From Eucommia ulmoides (taxonomy: Eukaryota; Streptophyta; Magnoliopsida; Garryales; Eucommiaceae): a DNA stretch of 64,000 nt. The stretch spans positions 9,867,726 through 9,931,725 of the forward strand of contig CM028327.1 of assembly GCA_016647705.1 (NCBI GenBank), given 5' to 3'. Each line of letters starts with the position of its first letter. The stretch's first letter is position 1. The notes beneath the pieces are model-generated. The model made no database searches and was not told the origin of the DNA. It saw only the letters and a program-made list of their open reading frames with translations. The translations under genes were made by a program, and so were the position numbers. Of the stretch, positions 40,914-53,009 are shown in pieces.

Positions 40914-41512
40914 ACTAGAAACTAAAATTAAATAAAGGGACAAAAATGTAATTAATACTTTTTAATTGAACTCAAGGTTTCAAGGATGAAAATGTAAAAA
41001 AAAAAAAAAAAAAAACTAAAATTAATTAAAGGGGAGAAAATGTAGTTAACATTTTTTAGTTGAAACCCAAGATTTCAGGGGTGAAAGTGCAAAAAAAATT
41101 AAAATTAAATATAGGGGCGAAAATATAATTAACACTTTTTAGTTGAAACCCAAAATTTCAAGTATAATAATAAAAAAAAAAAAGTAAAATTAAAAAAAAG
41201 GGGCGAAAATGTAATTAACACTTTTTAATTGAATTTCAAGGTTTGTATTAAATATAATTTTTAAAAAAAATTATATAACAAACGACAACAGTCAACGAAC
41301 GGACCCCCTCAAACGAATGGCGACAGAGATGAATCATGAACCTTCAATCTCGAACGGCGAAAGTGCTAACAATAAAAGAAAAATAGAAAGTAAAATTAAA
41401 TAAAGGGACAAAAAAATGTAATTAATATTTTTTAATTGAAACCCACAGTTACAGGGATGAAAGTAGAAAAAAATAAAATGAAAAATAAAATTAAATAAAG
41501 GGAAGTTGAATT
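40914..41512 (+). repeat. Minisatellite, about six degenerate units
   Basis: Units of roughly 80-95 bp start near 40919, 41014, 41097, 41180, 41388 and 41482. Shared words are AAAATTAAATAAAGGG, AAAATGTAATTAACACTTTT and TTGAAACCCAAGGTTTCA. A 65-bp non-matching block sits at about 41275-41345. Some units end in A-runs of up to 20. Confidence 0.75.
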
Positions 41513-41574
41513 GGAGGAAGAAATTGACGATGACGATGAAGATGACGACGTAACTGAAATGAACCCAATTCTTT

Positions 41575-42117
41575 TGACAACTTTGAGTAAACAAAAGACG
41601 GTCTATCCGTAATTGAAATGAACTCAATTTTTTTTGTACGTAAATTGAGTTCCTAAGACTACGTAATGAAACTTGAAGAAATAAAAACGGACAAGTGAAT
41701 AACTTTTAAATAATCGTCAAAGTTGGTCGGATGAATTGTTTTGATAACGATGCAGTTTTTTTGACAATTTTGAGTAAACAAAATATGGTCTATCCGTAAC
41801 CGAAATGAACCCAATTTTTTTTATACGTAAATTGAGTTCCTAAGGTTACGTAATAAAATTTCAAGAAGTAAAAATGGACAAGTGAATAACTTTTAAATAA
41901 TCGTCAAAGTTGGTCGGTTGAGTTATTTCGATGATGATGCTATTTTTTTAGCAACTTTGAGTAAACAAAAGACGGTTTATCTGTAACCGAAATGAACCCA
42001 ATTTTTTTGTACGTAAACTGGGTTCCTAAGGCTACGTAATAAAATTTGAAGAAGTAAAAATGGACAAGTGAATAACTTTTAAATAATCGTCAAAGTTGGT
42101 CGGATGAGCTATTTTTG
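41575..42117 (+). repeat. Left subterminal 187-bp repeats of the large transposon
   Basis: Three direct units start near 41575, 41762 and 41950. Each has TTTGAGTAAACAAAA, AACCCAATTTTTTT-GTACGT, GAAGTAAAAATGGACAAGTG and AATAATCGTCAAAGTTGGTCGG. The complement occurs at 55828-56064 and, decayed, at about 57312-57425. Confidence 0.75.
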
Positions 42118-42119
42118 GA

Positions 42120-42431
42120 TGAATTTTTTTTACGATTTGTATAACATTGGAAAAGGCTGTAGACGCAACTGCCTAAATTAAATATTTTGATTTCTAATAA
42201 TTTTCTCGAATTTTATTTATTCTTTTTTTTTTTTAATTATTAGGGATATAATTTTTTTGAGATTATTAAAGAAATGGTAAGAAAAATTAAAAGGGTTGAA
42301 AATTAATTCTGGTCGTCGCAATCATTTATGGTTCTGGCCGTGCGACAGCCAGAATTAATTTTGATTCTGGCAGTGGTAAGGCCGGAAACATAAATGAATT
42401 TTGGCCTTCCCACGACCGGAATATTAATTTT

Positions 42432-42491
<60 letters not shown>

Positions 42492-42785
42492 CTAATTATA
42501 ATTATTTTTAATATTTTGAAAATAAAATTATATATAATTCGTATGAATGTAGAAAAAAAAAGACCAATTTTGGACATAAATTAATTACCGCTTTTTAATT
42601 CGAAATTTATGAAAAAAATATTTTTCGTAACAAAATTGGTAATTTTCTAGTAATTTGAATAGGTCATTTTATCAGTTGTGCAATTTTTAAATTACATTAA
42701 TACAAACAAAATGTAATTTAGTCAGTCCCGCAGCGTGGCCTTCGCGTATTTCTTCTCGGCCTCCGAACTGGCAGGGGCTCGTCAT
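42120..42785 (+). repeat. Direct repeat, copy A, of the transposon 3' region
   Basis: Matches 49190-49765 across the GAGATTATTAAAGAAATG segment, a (TA)n run, CCAATTTTGGACATAAATTA and the coding tail GTCCCGCAGCGTGGCCTTCG...CAGGGGCTCGTCAT. That tail is the last exon of the plant-mobile-domain gene on the minus strand. Here it directly follows ...TTTTCAGTTGCTATG, so the rest of that gene has been lost. Confidence 0.75.
42332..42423. repeat. GC-dyad cluster 2 (three dyads)
   Basis: TTCTGGC-N9-GCCAGAA (42332-42354, perfect 7-bp arms), ATTCTGGC-N8-GCCGGAA (42364-42387) and TTTTGGCC-N7-GACCGGAA (about 42398-42422) lie in direct succession between AT-rich spacers. Confidence 0.75.
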
Positions 42786-43081
42786 AGCAACTGAAAATAT
42801 TATAACAGGTATACAATAATAACATCTACCAATAAAAAAAATATAACAGTAAAAGATTACATAAGGTAATAACATTAAACTAAACTATAATAATAACTAA
42901 TATAAAAGTAGTATATATACAGTACGACTAAAGAAATGTTACATAGTAACTGAAAATTTCATGATAGGCGCGTCCTAATAACATTTAGTGATTAACAAAA
43001 ATATAATAGTAACATTAAAATAAAGATTACTTAAGGTGATGACATTAAACTAAACTATAGTAATAAATAATAGCAAAGTAA

Positions 43082-45863
43082 TATTTCTACTCTACGACTA
43101 TTGCAGTAGTACAACTCCATCCACGGGTCGTTGCCTTTGGGGACATTTTCGTTTGTCATAGCCAGTTTGCGTACACAAACTGCATCTGTTAGTCAACGTC
43201 CTCCTCAAAATGTCCATCTCGTTTTGAATTCTTGATGTAGATGGCCGTCCACGTGTAACAGTCCTAAGACGATGTGGATGAGGAACCATGATTAGCATGT
43301 TCGTTGGTGACCAATAAGCTTCGTGTGGCATCAGATTGAAGTAGTTCTACCAAATCTATGAATATACTTCTATTGTATATGTAGGATCCACAAGTGAAAA
43401 TGGATCCTCTCCAACAGCAGTAGTCACAACCATAATGTGGGAGTACGGAAAGCGATATGTGACATATTTACCACATGAACAACTAGGTTCCGGTCTAAGG
43501 AAGACAACTTGTTGATTGTGTCCCCCAGAATCTCGTTGCCTAGTCTTTACTTCAAAGCTCCCATCAATCCTGTGGTAATTTAAATTTACAAATTGAACGA
43601 CTTCAATGAATAAAAATAGGAAAAACTAAAACTCAAAACAAGTAATCCCAAATTACCTGTTGAAGCTAACACCCTCGTGTGTATTTCCCCTTGCTTTATT
43701 CTTTCTTAGTTCCTTGACGACGTGGCGAGTATACTTAACTTCATTGGCATTATCCTTAGCTGCCTCACAACGTTGCTCATCAAATTATTTAACAGTGCGA
43801 TAAAATGTAATTTGAACTGTTGCGGTGATTGGAACATTTCTCGCCCCCTTAAGCACGCTGTTAAATATTTTGGCGAAATTTGTAGTTAGTATACCCCAAC
43901 GTCTACCCTTATCGTGGGACAGTGCCAATTTTTTGGCAGGAATTTTTTTGTAACCAAGCCTTGGCCTCCAGTTTAAGCTCTCCAATCTTCTCCATCATTT
44001 GATCAAATTTTCGAATCTGGTGGGCACTGCCGGCTTTCTATACAAGGTCCTTCAATTATTGATTCCGGTATATTTTAGTGAAGTTGCTCTGGATGTGACG
44101 TAGACAATATCGGTGATGTCCACGCTGTCCATGGGATGGATTTTCCCAAATATCCCGAACAACAGACTTGATGGACTGGTGCCAATTCGATATGAGGGTC
44201 ATATTAGGCAACTGCCCAACGACATGAATACGGAGTTTCATTAAAAATCAATGCTAACATTCATATGTCTCTTCCTTTACAAGTGAAAAAGCAATGGGAA
44301 AAACTCTGTTGGATGACAGAACGCCAATAGCGGTAAGCAATTTGCTTTTATACCTTCCGCTAAGAAATGTGCCATCAATGCAGATCACCGGTCGACAATA
44401 CTTGAATCATTCTATTGCGGGCTTGAATGCCCAGAAAAACTTGTCCAAGATAAAACTGCCGGGGGTATCACTAGGAAAGTAGTCAAATTGCACCACAGTA
44501 CCGGGGTTGAAATGTTGTAACGCAGCAATATACCGAGGCTACTTTTCATATGACTCGTCCCAATCCCCAAATAGCATTCCTACTGCTTTCGTCCTCGCCA
44601 ACCAAGCCTTAAGATAGGATATCATGAACTTGTAGTTGTCTTATATATTCTGTCTAATGACAGCTATCTTGACTTCGGGATCACGCTGCAACATTAATTA
44701 ATGCAATGATCCTTGTTATTTTCATGCAGTGATCCTTGTTATTTGAAATGAAAGTATACTTATAAAACTATTTAAATTGATGACAATCATAAACTTACAA
44801 CAATTTGTTTAAGAAATATATGAGCAATCATTTCTGAATCTAAGTTGGAATGATCTCGATTTGTCTTCGAAGACAAACACGTATGGTTTTCATCGTATCT
44901 TGTTATCTCAAAGTAATCGTGTTTCTTTTTCCAAACGACACACAACCTCCACCGAAAACCATTTTGGCACTCAACAATCCACTTCATTTGCTTGCTTTCC
45001 CTGACGATGTACTCACCATTGACTTTCATGTTGTACATCTTCACTGCTTTTTGAAGTGACTCTTTATCTTTAAAAACTATCCCGACGCTGAACTCTAGGT
45101 TTTCAGGATCCCATGTCTTTATGTTATTTTTGCATTTATAGTCTCTAATAGTGGTTGTATCTCCATATTCGTATTCTGACATATACGGGATCGGGGTCTC
45201 GTACGTCATCTGCACATTATCATCATCGATGACATCATCAATCTCATGGCGATCCACAGGTTCAGTGTCTCCTACAGCCGTGTCCATGTCATCCTCGTTC
45301 AAATCATCTCTCGGGTAATTTGCCATCAACTCCTCATCAACATTCTCCTCCAAATGGTTGTCCATTGCAGATGGATCTTCCATCGTCATCTCAGACTCAG
45401 CCATTATCTACTGAACTGCATTCGTCGAATCTCCACAGATACGAGATGGGGCTCGCTCGAAACTACCACTAGGGCCTACGTCGGCCTCGTAGACCGACTG
45501 CGATTGGAAGTTCTCAACAGGGTCTTGCGAGTAACCACAACCACTAGGCCCTACGTCGGCTTGGTAGACCGACTGCGATTGGAAGCTTCCAACATGGTCT
45601 TGTGAGTAAGCTGAGGGATTGTATTGGGAAGCCCTCGGAAAATTGTTCAAATTGCATTATTCTGTTAACATCCTACTATATGACCCTACTTCGGTGGTCA
45701 ACGCAAGACCAAAATATTCTGTTCGAATGACTTTCTTCTCCACGTAAAATTCAATTGTATATATCCCGGGAAATTGCAAAGGTATGCGCAAGCACACTGT
45801 AAGCGCGTCGTCATCCTCAACCGGATACAATGTACTGATCCAATGTGACTGCCATTGATACAA
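43082..45863 (-). pseudogene. MuDR/MURA-type (MULE) transposase, decayed
   Basis: The frame from 45863 runs to 44787 with in-frame stops near 45657 and 45406. It contains a duplicated 30-residue unit (FQSQSVYQADVGPSG / FQSQSVYEADVGPSG), an acidic region and the plant MuDR DNA-binding domain (FSVGIVFKDKESLQKAVKMY...KWIVEC...WRL...HDYFEITRY...HTC). A GTAAGT donor follows FLKQIV. The core resumes near 44690 with the MULE transposase domain: CIDGTFLSGRYKSKLLTAIG, then LISNWHQSI where the family has Asp (LISD), and HRYCLRHIQSNF. Later come GRRWGILTTNFAKIFNSVLKGARNVPIT, a SWIM finger with CSCGKYVTYRFPYSH (Tyr in place of Cys) and a zinc knuckle CSLCTQTGYDKRKC. At least six in-frame stops in all. 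It once supplied transposase for the surrounding element. Confidence 0.88.
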
Positions 45864-48474
45864 TGGGTATCTGAAACTTCAAACGCACATTTTTCCCATC
45901 TAAAACTACCTTTGGCCTTATCGCATTATAAACTCGTCCAACGTCGTACCGATACTAAATGATCTTATTTCTTTAGGAGGCATATTATAGGACATAAATT
46001 CATTTTGTTCTTGTATAATATTACCACCCCAATGTAATACAACGTTTGTCATTATTAAGCTTAAAAAATAAAACAACTTTAATTAATAAAAGAAACTAAA
46101 TAAATTTAGTAATTTTATAAATATTTAACAAAGATTACTAAATTTAACATATTAATTTTTTAAGTCTAAACAATATAAATAATTTTATTTATTTTAAACA
46201 AAATTTTAATTTTTTAAAATCAATTTCTCCGACCCTACCAGGCCCAGATATATCTGTGTTAATTTCATTTTATTTTTTGCCTTCTCCCAATAATTTTTTT
46301 GATTTTTTTTTTACAATTTGTTTATTCTAAATAATAACTTACAAACCAATTTTTTAAACCTATTTTAATATATATTTTTACAAAGATTACTACTATAGTA
46401 ATTGAATTTTTGTAAGTCTACCTAATATAAATAAATTTATAAGAAGATGATTAGTTATTTAACAATTATTAACATCTTATAGTTATTATTTATAAGAAAT
46501 TTTTTAATTATGTTGTCTAGAAACAAAAAAATTATCTCAAGCACTATAATATTCGAATTCGGCCGTGGTAGGGCCGGATTCAGTTAGGATTATTATTATT
46601 TTTTTGGTAAAAATTGTTTAATATATTTAAATTTCAAACGTAAGAAAAATTATAATTTTTATAAAAAAATTTATTATTTTTTTTTTTACAAGTTTGTATA
46701 AATTATGATTTATACAATTATAAAATTTTATAACTTTTTATATTTTGTATAAGTAATAAACAATGGACTAATGAAAAAAGTAAGTGAATGTGTACTCGCA
46801 ATTAGCATTATAGAGTTAGACGTTAAAACATTAATAATTGTTTTAACATTTTTATTTATTACATATAAATAATAATGAAAAAAGAGAATCTGGCCCTCAC
46901 ATATTATTACATATAATATGTTTCGAAAATATGCTACTTATATTAAAATTATTAATTTAACTTTTTAAGAATAAATAACTTCTAAATAACTTTTAAATAT
47001 TATTTTAATAAAATTTATTAATTTCGAATTTATATATCCGGATTCTCTATCATTTTTATTTTTTATTAGTATAGTAAATAATAATTGTTTTTATTTTTAT
47101 TTTATTTATTATTAACAAAGAGAATCCGACTCTCATATAGTCCGATTTTAAAAAGATAAAATAGAATTCGGCCCTGTAAGGGCTGGATAATAATTGTTTT
47201 TATTTTTATTTTATTTATTAATCACAAAGAGAATTGTTTTTATTCGCTTTGTTATTTATTAATAACAAAGAGAATTGTTTTTATTTTTATAACAAAGAAA
47301 ATTGTTTTTATTTTTATTTTATTTATACAAAGAGAATTTGACCCTCTCATATGGCCGAATTTTATCTTTTTTATTTCTAATTTTTTTTCTCTTTTTTCTT
47401 TTATTTATTTTGTCATTCTCAATTTTTTTAAAAGATTTTGATTTTTAGTTATTTTTTTTTAAAATTATCTTATTTTATTAGAGATATATTTTTTGTTAAA
47501 TTATTTAAAAAATTGTAAAAAAGAATAGAAAAGAAAATTTTCAAAAATTAAAGTTGATTCCGGCCATAACAGGGCCGGAATCAAATTATTTTATATATTA
47601 AAAAGGAGAATCCTGCCCTGTGAGGGCCGGACTCTCCACTGTTTTTATTTTTATTTTTATTATAATCTATAAATAATAATTATTTTTATTTTTATTTCAT
47701 TTATTATAATTTGTACATTTTAAAGTATTTTGTATTTTTTTTGTATTTTTTTTTCTCTTTCTTTGTTTTATACATTTTGTCATTCCCAATTTTTTTAAAA
47801 GATATTGATTTTTAGTTATTTATTTTTATTTTTATTTTATTTTATTAAAGATATTTTTTTTGTTAAATTATTTAAGAAATGGTAAAAAAATATTAAAGGA
47901 AAATAGAAAAGCAAAAAATTTAAAACCTAATTTGATTCTGGCCCTAACAGGGTCGGAATCAAATTATTATTATATATATATATTTAAAAAACAAAATCCG
48001 GCCCTATGAGGGACAGGGCCGAATTCTCTCCTTTTATTTTTAAATTTAATTATATATTTTTTTATAATTTTACTCTAACCCACTAAAATTACTTAATAAA
48101 CAATTGTAATATGAATTGTTAAGTTAAATAACATGTAATACTGAAATTACTAATTTAACTTTTTTAAACAACTTTTCCCAATAAAATTTATTAATAATAA
48201 TTTTTATTAAGATTAATAATTTAATATATATTTTTATTATTAATAAAATAATACAATTTTTTTTGGATAAATGACATTTTATACTAAAGTTATTTTTATT
48301 ATTTTGTTTCGTTCCTAAGATTAACATAAAAACATAACTATATTAACTATAAAATAATACTTAGGCAAAATCTAACCTAAAAACATATATTAACATTTAA
48401 AAAAATTACCAACAAATAATGTTATAAATATAAAAACATAATTACACAAATTTTAACATGAAAACATATATTAA
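45864..48474. other. AT-rich transposon interior with GC dyads
   Basis: No gene seen apart from possible N-terminal remnants of the transposase up to about 45990. Very AT-rich, with near-repeated segments (TTTTTATTTTATTTATTA, AATTTTTTTAAAAGAT) and GC dyads at 46555-46581, 47125-47190, 47556-47582, 47613-47640, 47934-47960 and 47996-48030. Confidence 0.6.
47556..47582. repeat. Perfect GC dyad, GATTC flavour
   Basis: GATTCCGGCC-ATAACAG-GGCCGGAATC has perfect 10-bp arms. The companion at 47934-47960 (GATTCTGGCC-CTAACAG-GGTCGGAATC) keeps the loop core TAACAG, and 46555-46581 has GAATTCGGCC-GTGGTAG-GGCCGGATTC. Confidence 0.85.
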
Positions 48475-48840
48475 CATCTAAAAAATTTAACTAAAATAAT
48501 GTATTATTACTAACCTCAAATAATAGATGAAACTGAAACTCCAAAATACCGGTGGTAGTAGTCCAAACTTCAAACTAATGTCTAGTGAACTCAAGTAACG
48601 AACAAAATAAGAGAATGAGTAAAACTCAAGTAATAAGAGAATGGGTGTACTGAAAGGAATGTATTTAGGTATTTATAGAAGAAAGTAACGATATACCATT
48701 TTAAAATAAATATACAAACTTGATGGTTATGATCCAAATGCATTTAATGTGGTAAATTTTTAGTTAAATGTCAAATCATTTCTTTTTGCAATGAGAATGC
48801 TCATCAAAATCTTATCTTTTATTTATTTATTTTAAAAAAT
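48475..48840 (-). promoter_or_regulatory. Transposon promoter and leader module, copy 1
   Basis: On the minus strand ...TTGAGTTCACTAGACAT... leads to CACCGGTATTTTGGAGTTTC and CATCTATTATTTGAG|GTTAGTAATAATAC, a likely first exon and donor. 80 bases (48475-48554) are identical to the complement of 57745-57824. The distal part matches 52190-52480. A TATTTATAGAAG word near 48670 may be the TATA element. Confidence 0.6.
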
Positions 48841-49009
48841 AAGTTTCAAATCCGGCATTGTATCGATTTTTTATTCAAATTTATTATTTTTTTAACAAAT
48901 CAATAATTTGACTAATTATACAAAATATAAAAAATTATAATTTTACTAAAGAAATTATATAAAATTTGAAGAATTTTTTTTTAATATTTTCTTTATTTTT
49001 GTAGATGAA

Positions 49010-49125
49010 ACCGGCCACCCCACGGCCCTTTTTTTTTTTTTTTTTTATAACTTTTTTTTTTCTTTTTGAAACCGGCCGTGGGACGACCAGTTTGAAATTG
49101 AAACTGGCCATCCCATGGCCAATTC
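49010..49125. repeat. GC-dyad cluster with poly-T
   Basis: GAAACCGGCC-GTGGGAC-GACCAGTTTG (from 49068) and AAACTGGCC-ATCCCAT-GGCCAATT are neighbouring imperfect dyads. A half-copy AAACCGGCC-ACCCCAC-GGCCC lies at 49008, beside a T-run of about 20. Confidence 0.65.
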
Positions 49126-49189
49126 TTTTTTATTTTTTTTATTTTTTATTTTGTGGAGAATTTTTTTTTTCTTTTTCCCAAGGTACGTA

Positions 49190-49430
49190 ATAAAACTTCA
49201 AGAAGTAAAAATGGAAAAGTGAATCTTTTCTTGAATTTTATTTATTCTTATTTTTTTTAAAATTAATAATCTCAATTTTTTTTTGAGATTATTAAAGAAA
49301 TGATAAAAAAAAAATTAAAAAGGTTGAAAATTAATTTTGGCGGCCGGAATCACAAATCGATTTCGACCGCCGGAATCAAAATGAATTCCGGAATTCATTT
49401 TGATTCTGGTCCCATGACCGAAATCTTAAA

Positions 49431-49469
<39 letters not shown>

Positions 49470-49765
49470 GTTTGTAATTATAATTATTTTTAATATTTTG
49501 AAAATAAAATTATATAATTTGTATGTAGAAAAAAAAGGGGCCAATTTTGGACATAAATTAATTACCGTTTTTTAATTCAAAATTTCTGAATAAAATATTT
49601 TTCGTAACAAAGTTAGTAATTTTCTAGTCCGTTTAAATAGGTCATTTTATCAATTGTGCAATTTTTAAATTACATTAATATAAATAAAATCTAATCAACT
49701 CAGTCCCGCAGCGTGGCCTTCGCGTATTCTTTCTTGGCCTCCGAACAGGCAGGGGCTCGTCATCT
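49190..49765 (+). repeat. Direct repeat, copy B, of the transposon 3' region
   Basis: Partner of 42120-42785. It includes part of the 187-bp unit (ACTTCAAGAAGTAAAAATGG), a (TG)n(TA)n run at about 49432-49470 and the 3' end of the plant-mobile-domain gene. Confidence 0.75.
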
Positions 49766-52176
49766 CCCGTCTGCGTCTCTACTTTCCCACCATAACTGGC
49801 ATGTTGATGTAACATTTGTTGCATATCGTCATCTTGCATCTCTGCTAGCTGTGTAATGAAGCCCATATCTGCATCCCCAAAGGTCCACGACACAGGCGAT
49901 ACTTGTCGTACAGGACTGTCATGTGAAATGGGTTGATGGGGTGGTGGAAAATCCGTCGACATGTGGTAAACATCGTCCATTGGAGAATGATAGGGGTCAC
50001 CACTTGACGCATACTGATGAAATGCAGATTTATGTGGATTATACAACGTTGATGTCGAAGCTTCTGCGTGCCCTTGCCAAGAGCTGTAAGGCGTCTGGTG
50101 GTCCGGAAGTGTAAAGCTTGTTGGACGAAAGATTATCGTCGGGAAAGGCGTGGAAGGTTGGGATGGGAACGGAACAGGCACTGGAGAATGGGAGGGGGAC
50201 GGAATAGGCGTGAAATGATGGGAAGGGGAGGAAACATGCGCCGAAGGTTGGGCGGAGGAGGAGAATCGTTGTCGTGGGGTGCTCGTCTCGTCACGATTAT
50301 AATATGTAAGTGTCGAGTTACAAATGGATAACATATATTACATTTGAGGAAAATCCACAGGTTGTACTCTTCCAATACGTACATAATCGCTAACAAGTTC
50401 TTGCATTTGGAGCATCCCCTGACCCTAAATTAAACAATATCCATAAGTACAATTACATTATAAATGAATATTGACAACAACGATATAGTAATAAATATTC
50501 TAGTTTACCAGTATGCGTGCCATAACCGCTGCTCTACGACACCCTTCGTCTGGGCGCCGCAATGGATTACCGACAAACATGCGGGTGATGCATCGATACC
50601 ATATGCAATATAGATCGTCACGCGCCATTGGCCTGAATGTAGGCTCTCCTGTAACAACAGTGGCAAGCCTATTGTTCTACGCGTGAATATAGGAACTGTG
50701 AAAGTCTGCCCAATTGACATTCGATCGACCCTGACGATCTATCTTGTGAACCCTGTCCCTGTCATCCTCTGAAGGGTCAAGCAGAGTAGGCTGTCGAATT
50801 CCAAACTGTCGCAAGACACGATTTGGTCGATGTCACTCCACTACGTCGAAACATATAAGAGGACAGACATTCTTCTAACTAGCGGCGCCACTGAGGCAGT
50901 ACCTGGGCAAAGAGGCAATGACATCTTGTGTGTAAGGTAACCATACAAACTGTGACATACAAATTAAAAAATGTCAGTGAGACAATAATAAGTAATAATT
51001 GTAATTTAAGTAGATTAACCGTAAATTAATGCACCTCATCGAGTTCAAGATAGTCAAGCTGATCTCGATACGCAGCTAAGACATGGACAGTTGTCCTATC
51101 CAGAGTCAACTGTGACATCCACCGGCATCTGTAAGGACCGTGTGGGAGCACTATTACCCCGAGATCAAGGCCCTCATCACCCGCCGTCGTTAACTGCAAT
51201 CTTTGTGGTCTGATTACAAGTAACCGCTCCCATGCCCAAATATATGAATACACAAAAACAAATATATACAGTCAACGTTTTAATATAATGTGCCCATATA
51301 TATGTATATATGTGTGAGTGTGTGTGTGTATTAAAAAACCTGCAATAAGATTAGATATCCTGTAATCTGGTTTGCCGACGGCCTAGTCGCTTGACACAAC
51401 TCTTTGTATAGTACTGCTAAACAAGCAGCGCCCCAATTGTAACTCCCAATCGAATCGAAGTCTTCGAGTAAAGGCAGGTACATAAGCTTTACAGTTGTGC
51501 TCGATTTGTCGAGGAATAATACTCCTCCAATCATGTGGAGTATATACGCCCGAGCATACTGCTTCATCGTCTCATCGTCTGCATCATCTGGTAATTCGCT
51601 AAAGGTGTCCAATATCCAGTTCATCCTCAATCCATTATCTTTGATTTCTGTTACTAGAGGCATCACTCCAAGGATATCGTCACACATCGCTTGCCATGTA
51701 CTAACCTCGTAATTATTGTTTATGCCGGTCACGGCAAGGCCCTCAATAGGGAGGCCCAATAAAATTCCTACATCCTCCAATGTTACTGTGCACTCCCCGC
51801 ACGGGAGATGGAATGTGTGTGTCTCCTGTCTTTATTTCTCCACTAACTACATGATCAAGGCGTGGTCTAATTTCCTACTGCCAAGGCGATATATTCCGTA
51901 AAAACCTGCAATGTGTAAATAATAAATTATTCTGATGTCCAACGTCTTATGCCAATGTCCTAACTTCGTTCGCCTGCACCTCAATGGGGAAACGTCGTCC
52001 TGCGCAATATAATATAAAAGCAAACTTTTTTAATTATAACAAATATAATGTAATATTTACGAATTAAAATTATAACTTGAAATTTGTACCTCCGAATACC
52101 AAACCGTAGAGGACCTGTGGTTTGCTTGATTTGTCAATACTATAGGATCAATGGGTCCAGCAATGATATCGTCCAT
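49675..52176 (-). pseudogene. Transposon-borne plant mobile domain (PMD) protein, decayed
   Basis: The first exon 52176-52091 (MDDIIAGPIDPIVLTNQANH, ending WYSE) has the typical PMD opening. Later exons carry RCRRTKLGHWH, then HTFHLPCGECTVTLEDVGIL, LLGLPIEGLAVTG and ARAYILHMIGGVLFLDKS...VKLMYLPLLEDFDSIG..NWGAACLAVLYKELC (51780-51331). After an intron come WAWERLLVIRP (51253 on) and the segment GRSNVNWADFHSSYI...TRMFVGN (about 50760-50530). The Pro/Ser-rich tail (50334-49675) ends RRPRCGTE.... PMD proteins occur as host genes (MAIN/MAIL1 group) and inside MULE transposons. Stops precede the LEDVGIL block and lie in the later segment, and one acceptor looks lost, so it is a pseudogene. Confidence 0.88.
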
Positions 52177-52189
52177 AGTAACTGAAAAT

Positions 52190-52480
52190 AATAGATGAAA
52201 CTCCAAACTCCAAAATAATGTCTAGTGAACTCAAGTAACGAACAAAATAAGAGAATAAGTAAAACTCAAGTAATAACAGAATGAGTGTAGTGAAAGGAAG
52301 ATATTTAGGTATTTATAGAAGAAAGTAATTATCTACCTTTTTAGAACAAATATAAAAATTTGATGGTTATCATCCAAATGCATTCAAAGATTCTGATTTT
52401 TAGTTAAATGTCAAATCATTTCTTTTTGCAATGAGAGTGAGAATCCTCATCAAAATCTTATCTTTGACAGTACAATTCTT
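52190..52480 (-). promoter_or_regulatory. Transposon promoter and leader module, copy 2
   Basis: Matches 48570-48840 closely (TAGGTATTTATAGAAGAAAG, TAGTTAAATGTCAAATCATT, TCATCAAAATCTTATC). Here the leader reads CATCTATTATTTTCAGTTACTATGG, running straight into the PMD start codon: the first intron present in copy 1 is gone. TTCTATAAATACC on the minus strand (about 52310-52322) is a good TATA candidate. Confidence 0.6.
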
Positions 52481-52654
52481 TAGTAAAAAATCTATGCTTT
52501 TTGCAGTGAGAATTTGAACTCAATTATTTTTCTTTTCTTTATATTTAATTTGTCGATTACATATATATTTTCCGATCTGGATCTTTTTCCCTTACTATTA
52601 TTCAGGCAATAGATGTCCAATGGTTGATATTTTGTTTTAATTTTTTTTGTTTTT

Positions 52655-52960
52655 TTTAGGAAACCGGAATTAAAACCCGCCATCTGACGGCCGTTTTTTT
52701 TTTTCTTTAATTTTAATATTTTAAGAAACCGGCCAGCAGACGGCCGGTTTCAAATAAAAACCAGTCGTCCAATGGCCGGTTTGTTTTTGTTTTTTTATTT
52801 TTCAAGAAACCGCCCCTTTTTTTTTTTTGTTTTTTTTTATTTTTTAAGAAAAAGAAACCGGCCCTTTCTTTTGTTTTTGTTTTTGTTTTTTTATTTTTTA
52901 AGAAACCGGCCGTCGGATGGCCGGTTTGAAATTAAAACCGGCAGTCCAACGGCCGGTTTT
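52655..52960. repeat. GC-dyad cluster, GAAAC flavour
   Basis: Dyads include GAAACCGGCC-AGCAGAC-GGCCGGTTTC (52725-52751, perfect 10-bp arms), GAAACCGGCC-GTCGGAT-GGCCGGTTT (52902-52927) and AAAACCGGC-N9-GCCGGTTTT (52934-52960), with weaker ones at 52660-52695 and 52760-52783. Spacers are T-rich. Confidence 0.85.
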
Positions 52961-53009
52961 TTGTTTTATTTTTATTGAATTTTTTTTATTTTAAGAATTT
53001 TTTTTAATA

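Noticed and set aside
47556..47582. GC dyads as transcription terminators or tRNA genes
   Set aside because: No T-run or transcription unit is consistently associated, and no cloverleaf or A/B boxes are present.
48124..48327. Short Lys/Ile-rich ORFs in AT-rich regions (also 53-54 kb and 60-62 kb)
   Set aside because: Composition-driven; no conservation between tandem copies and no start or splice context.
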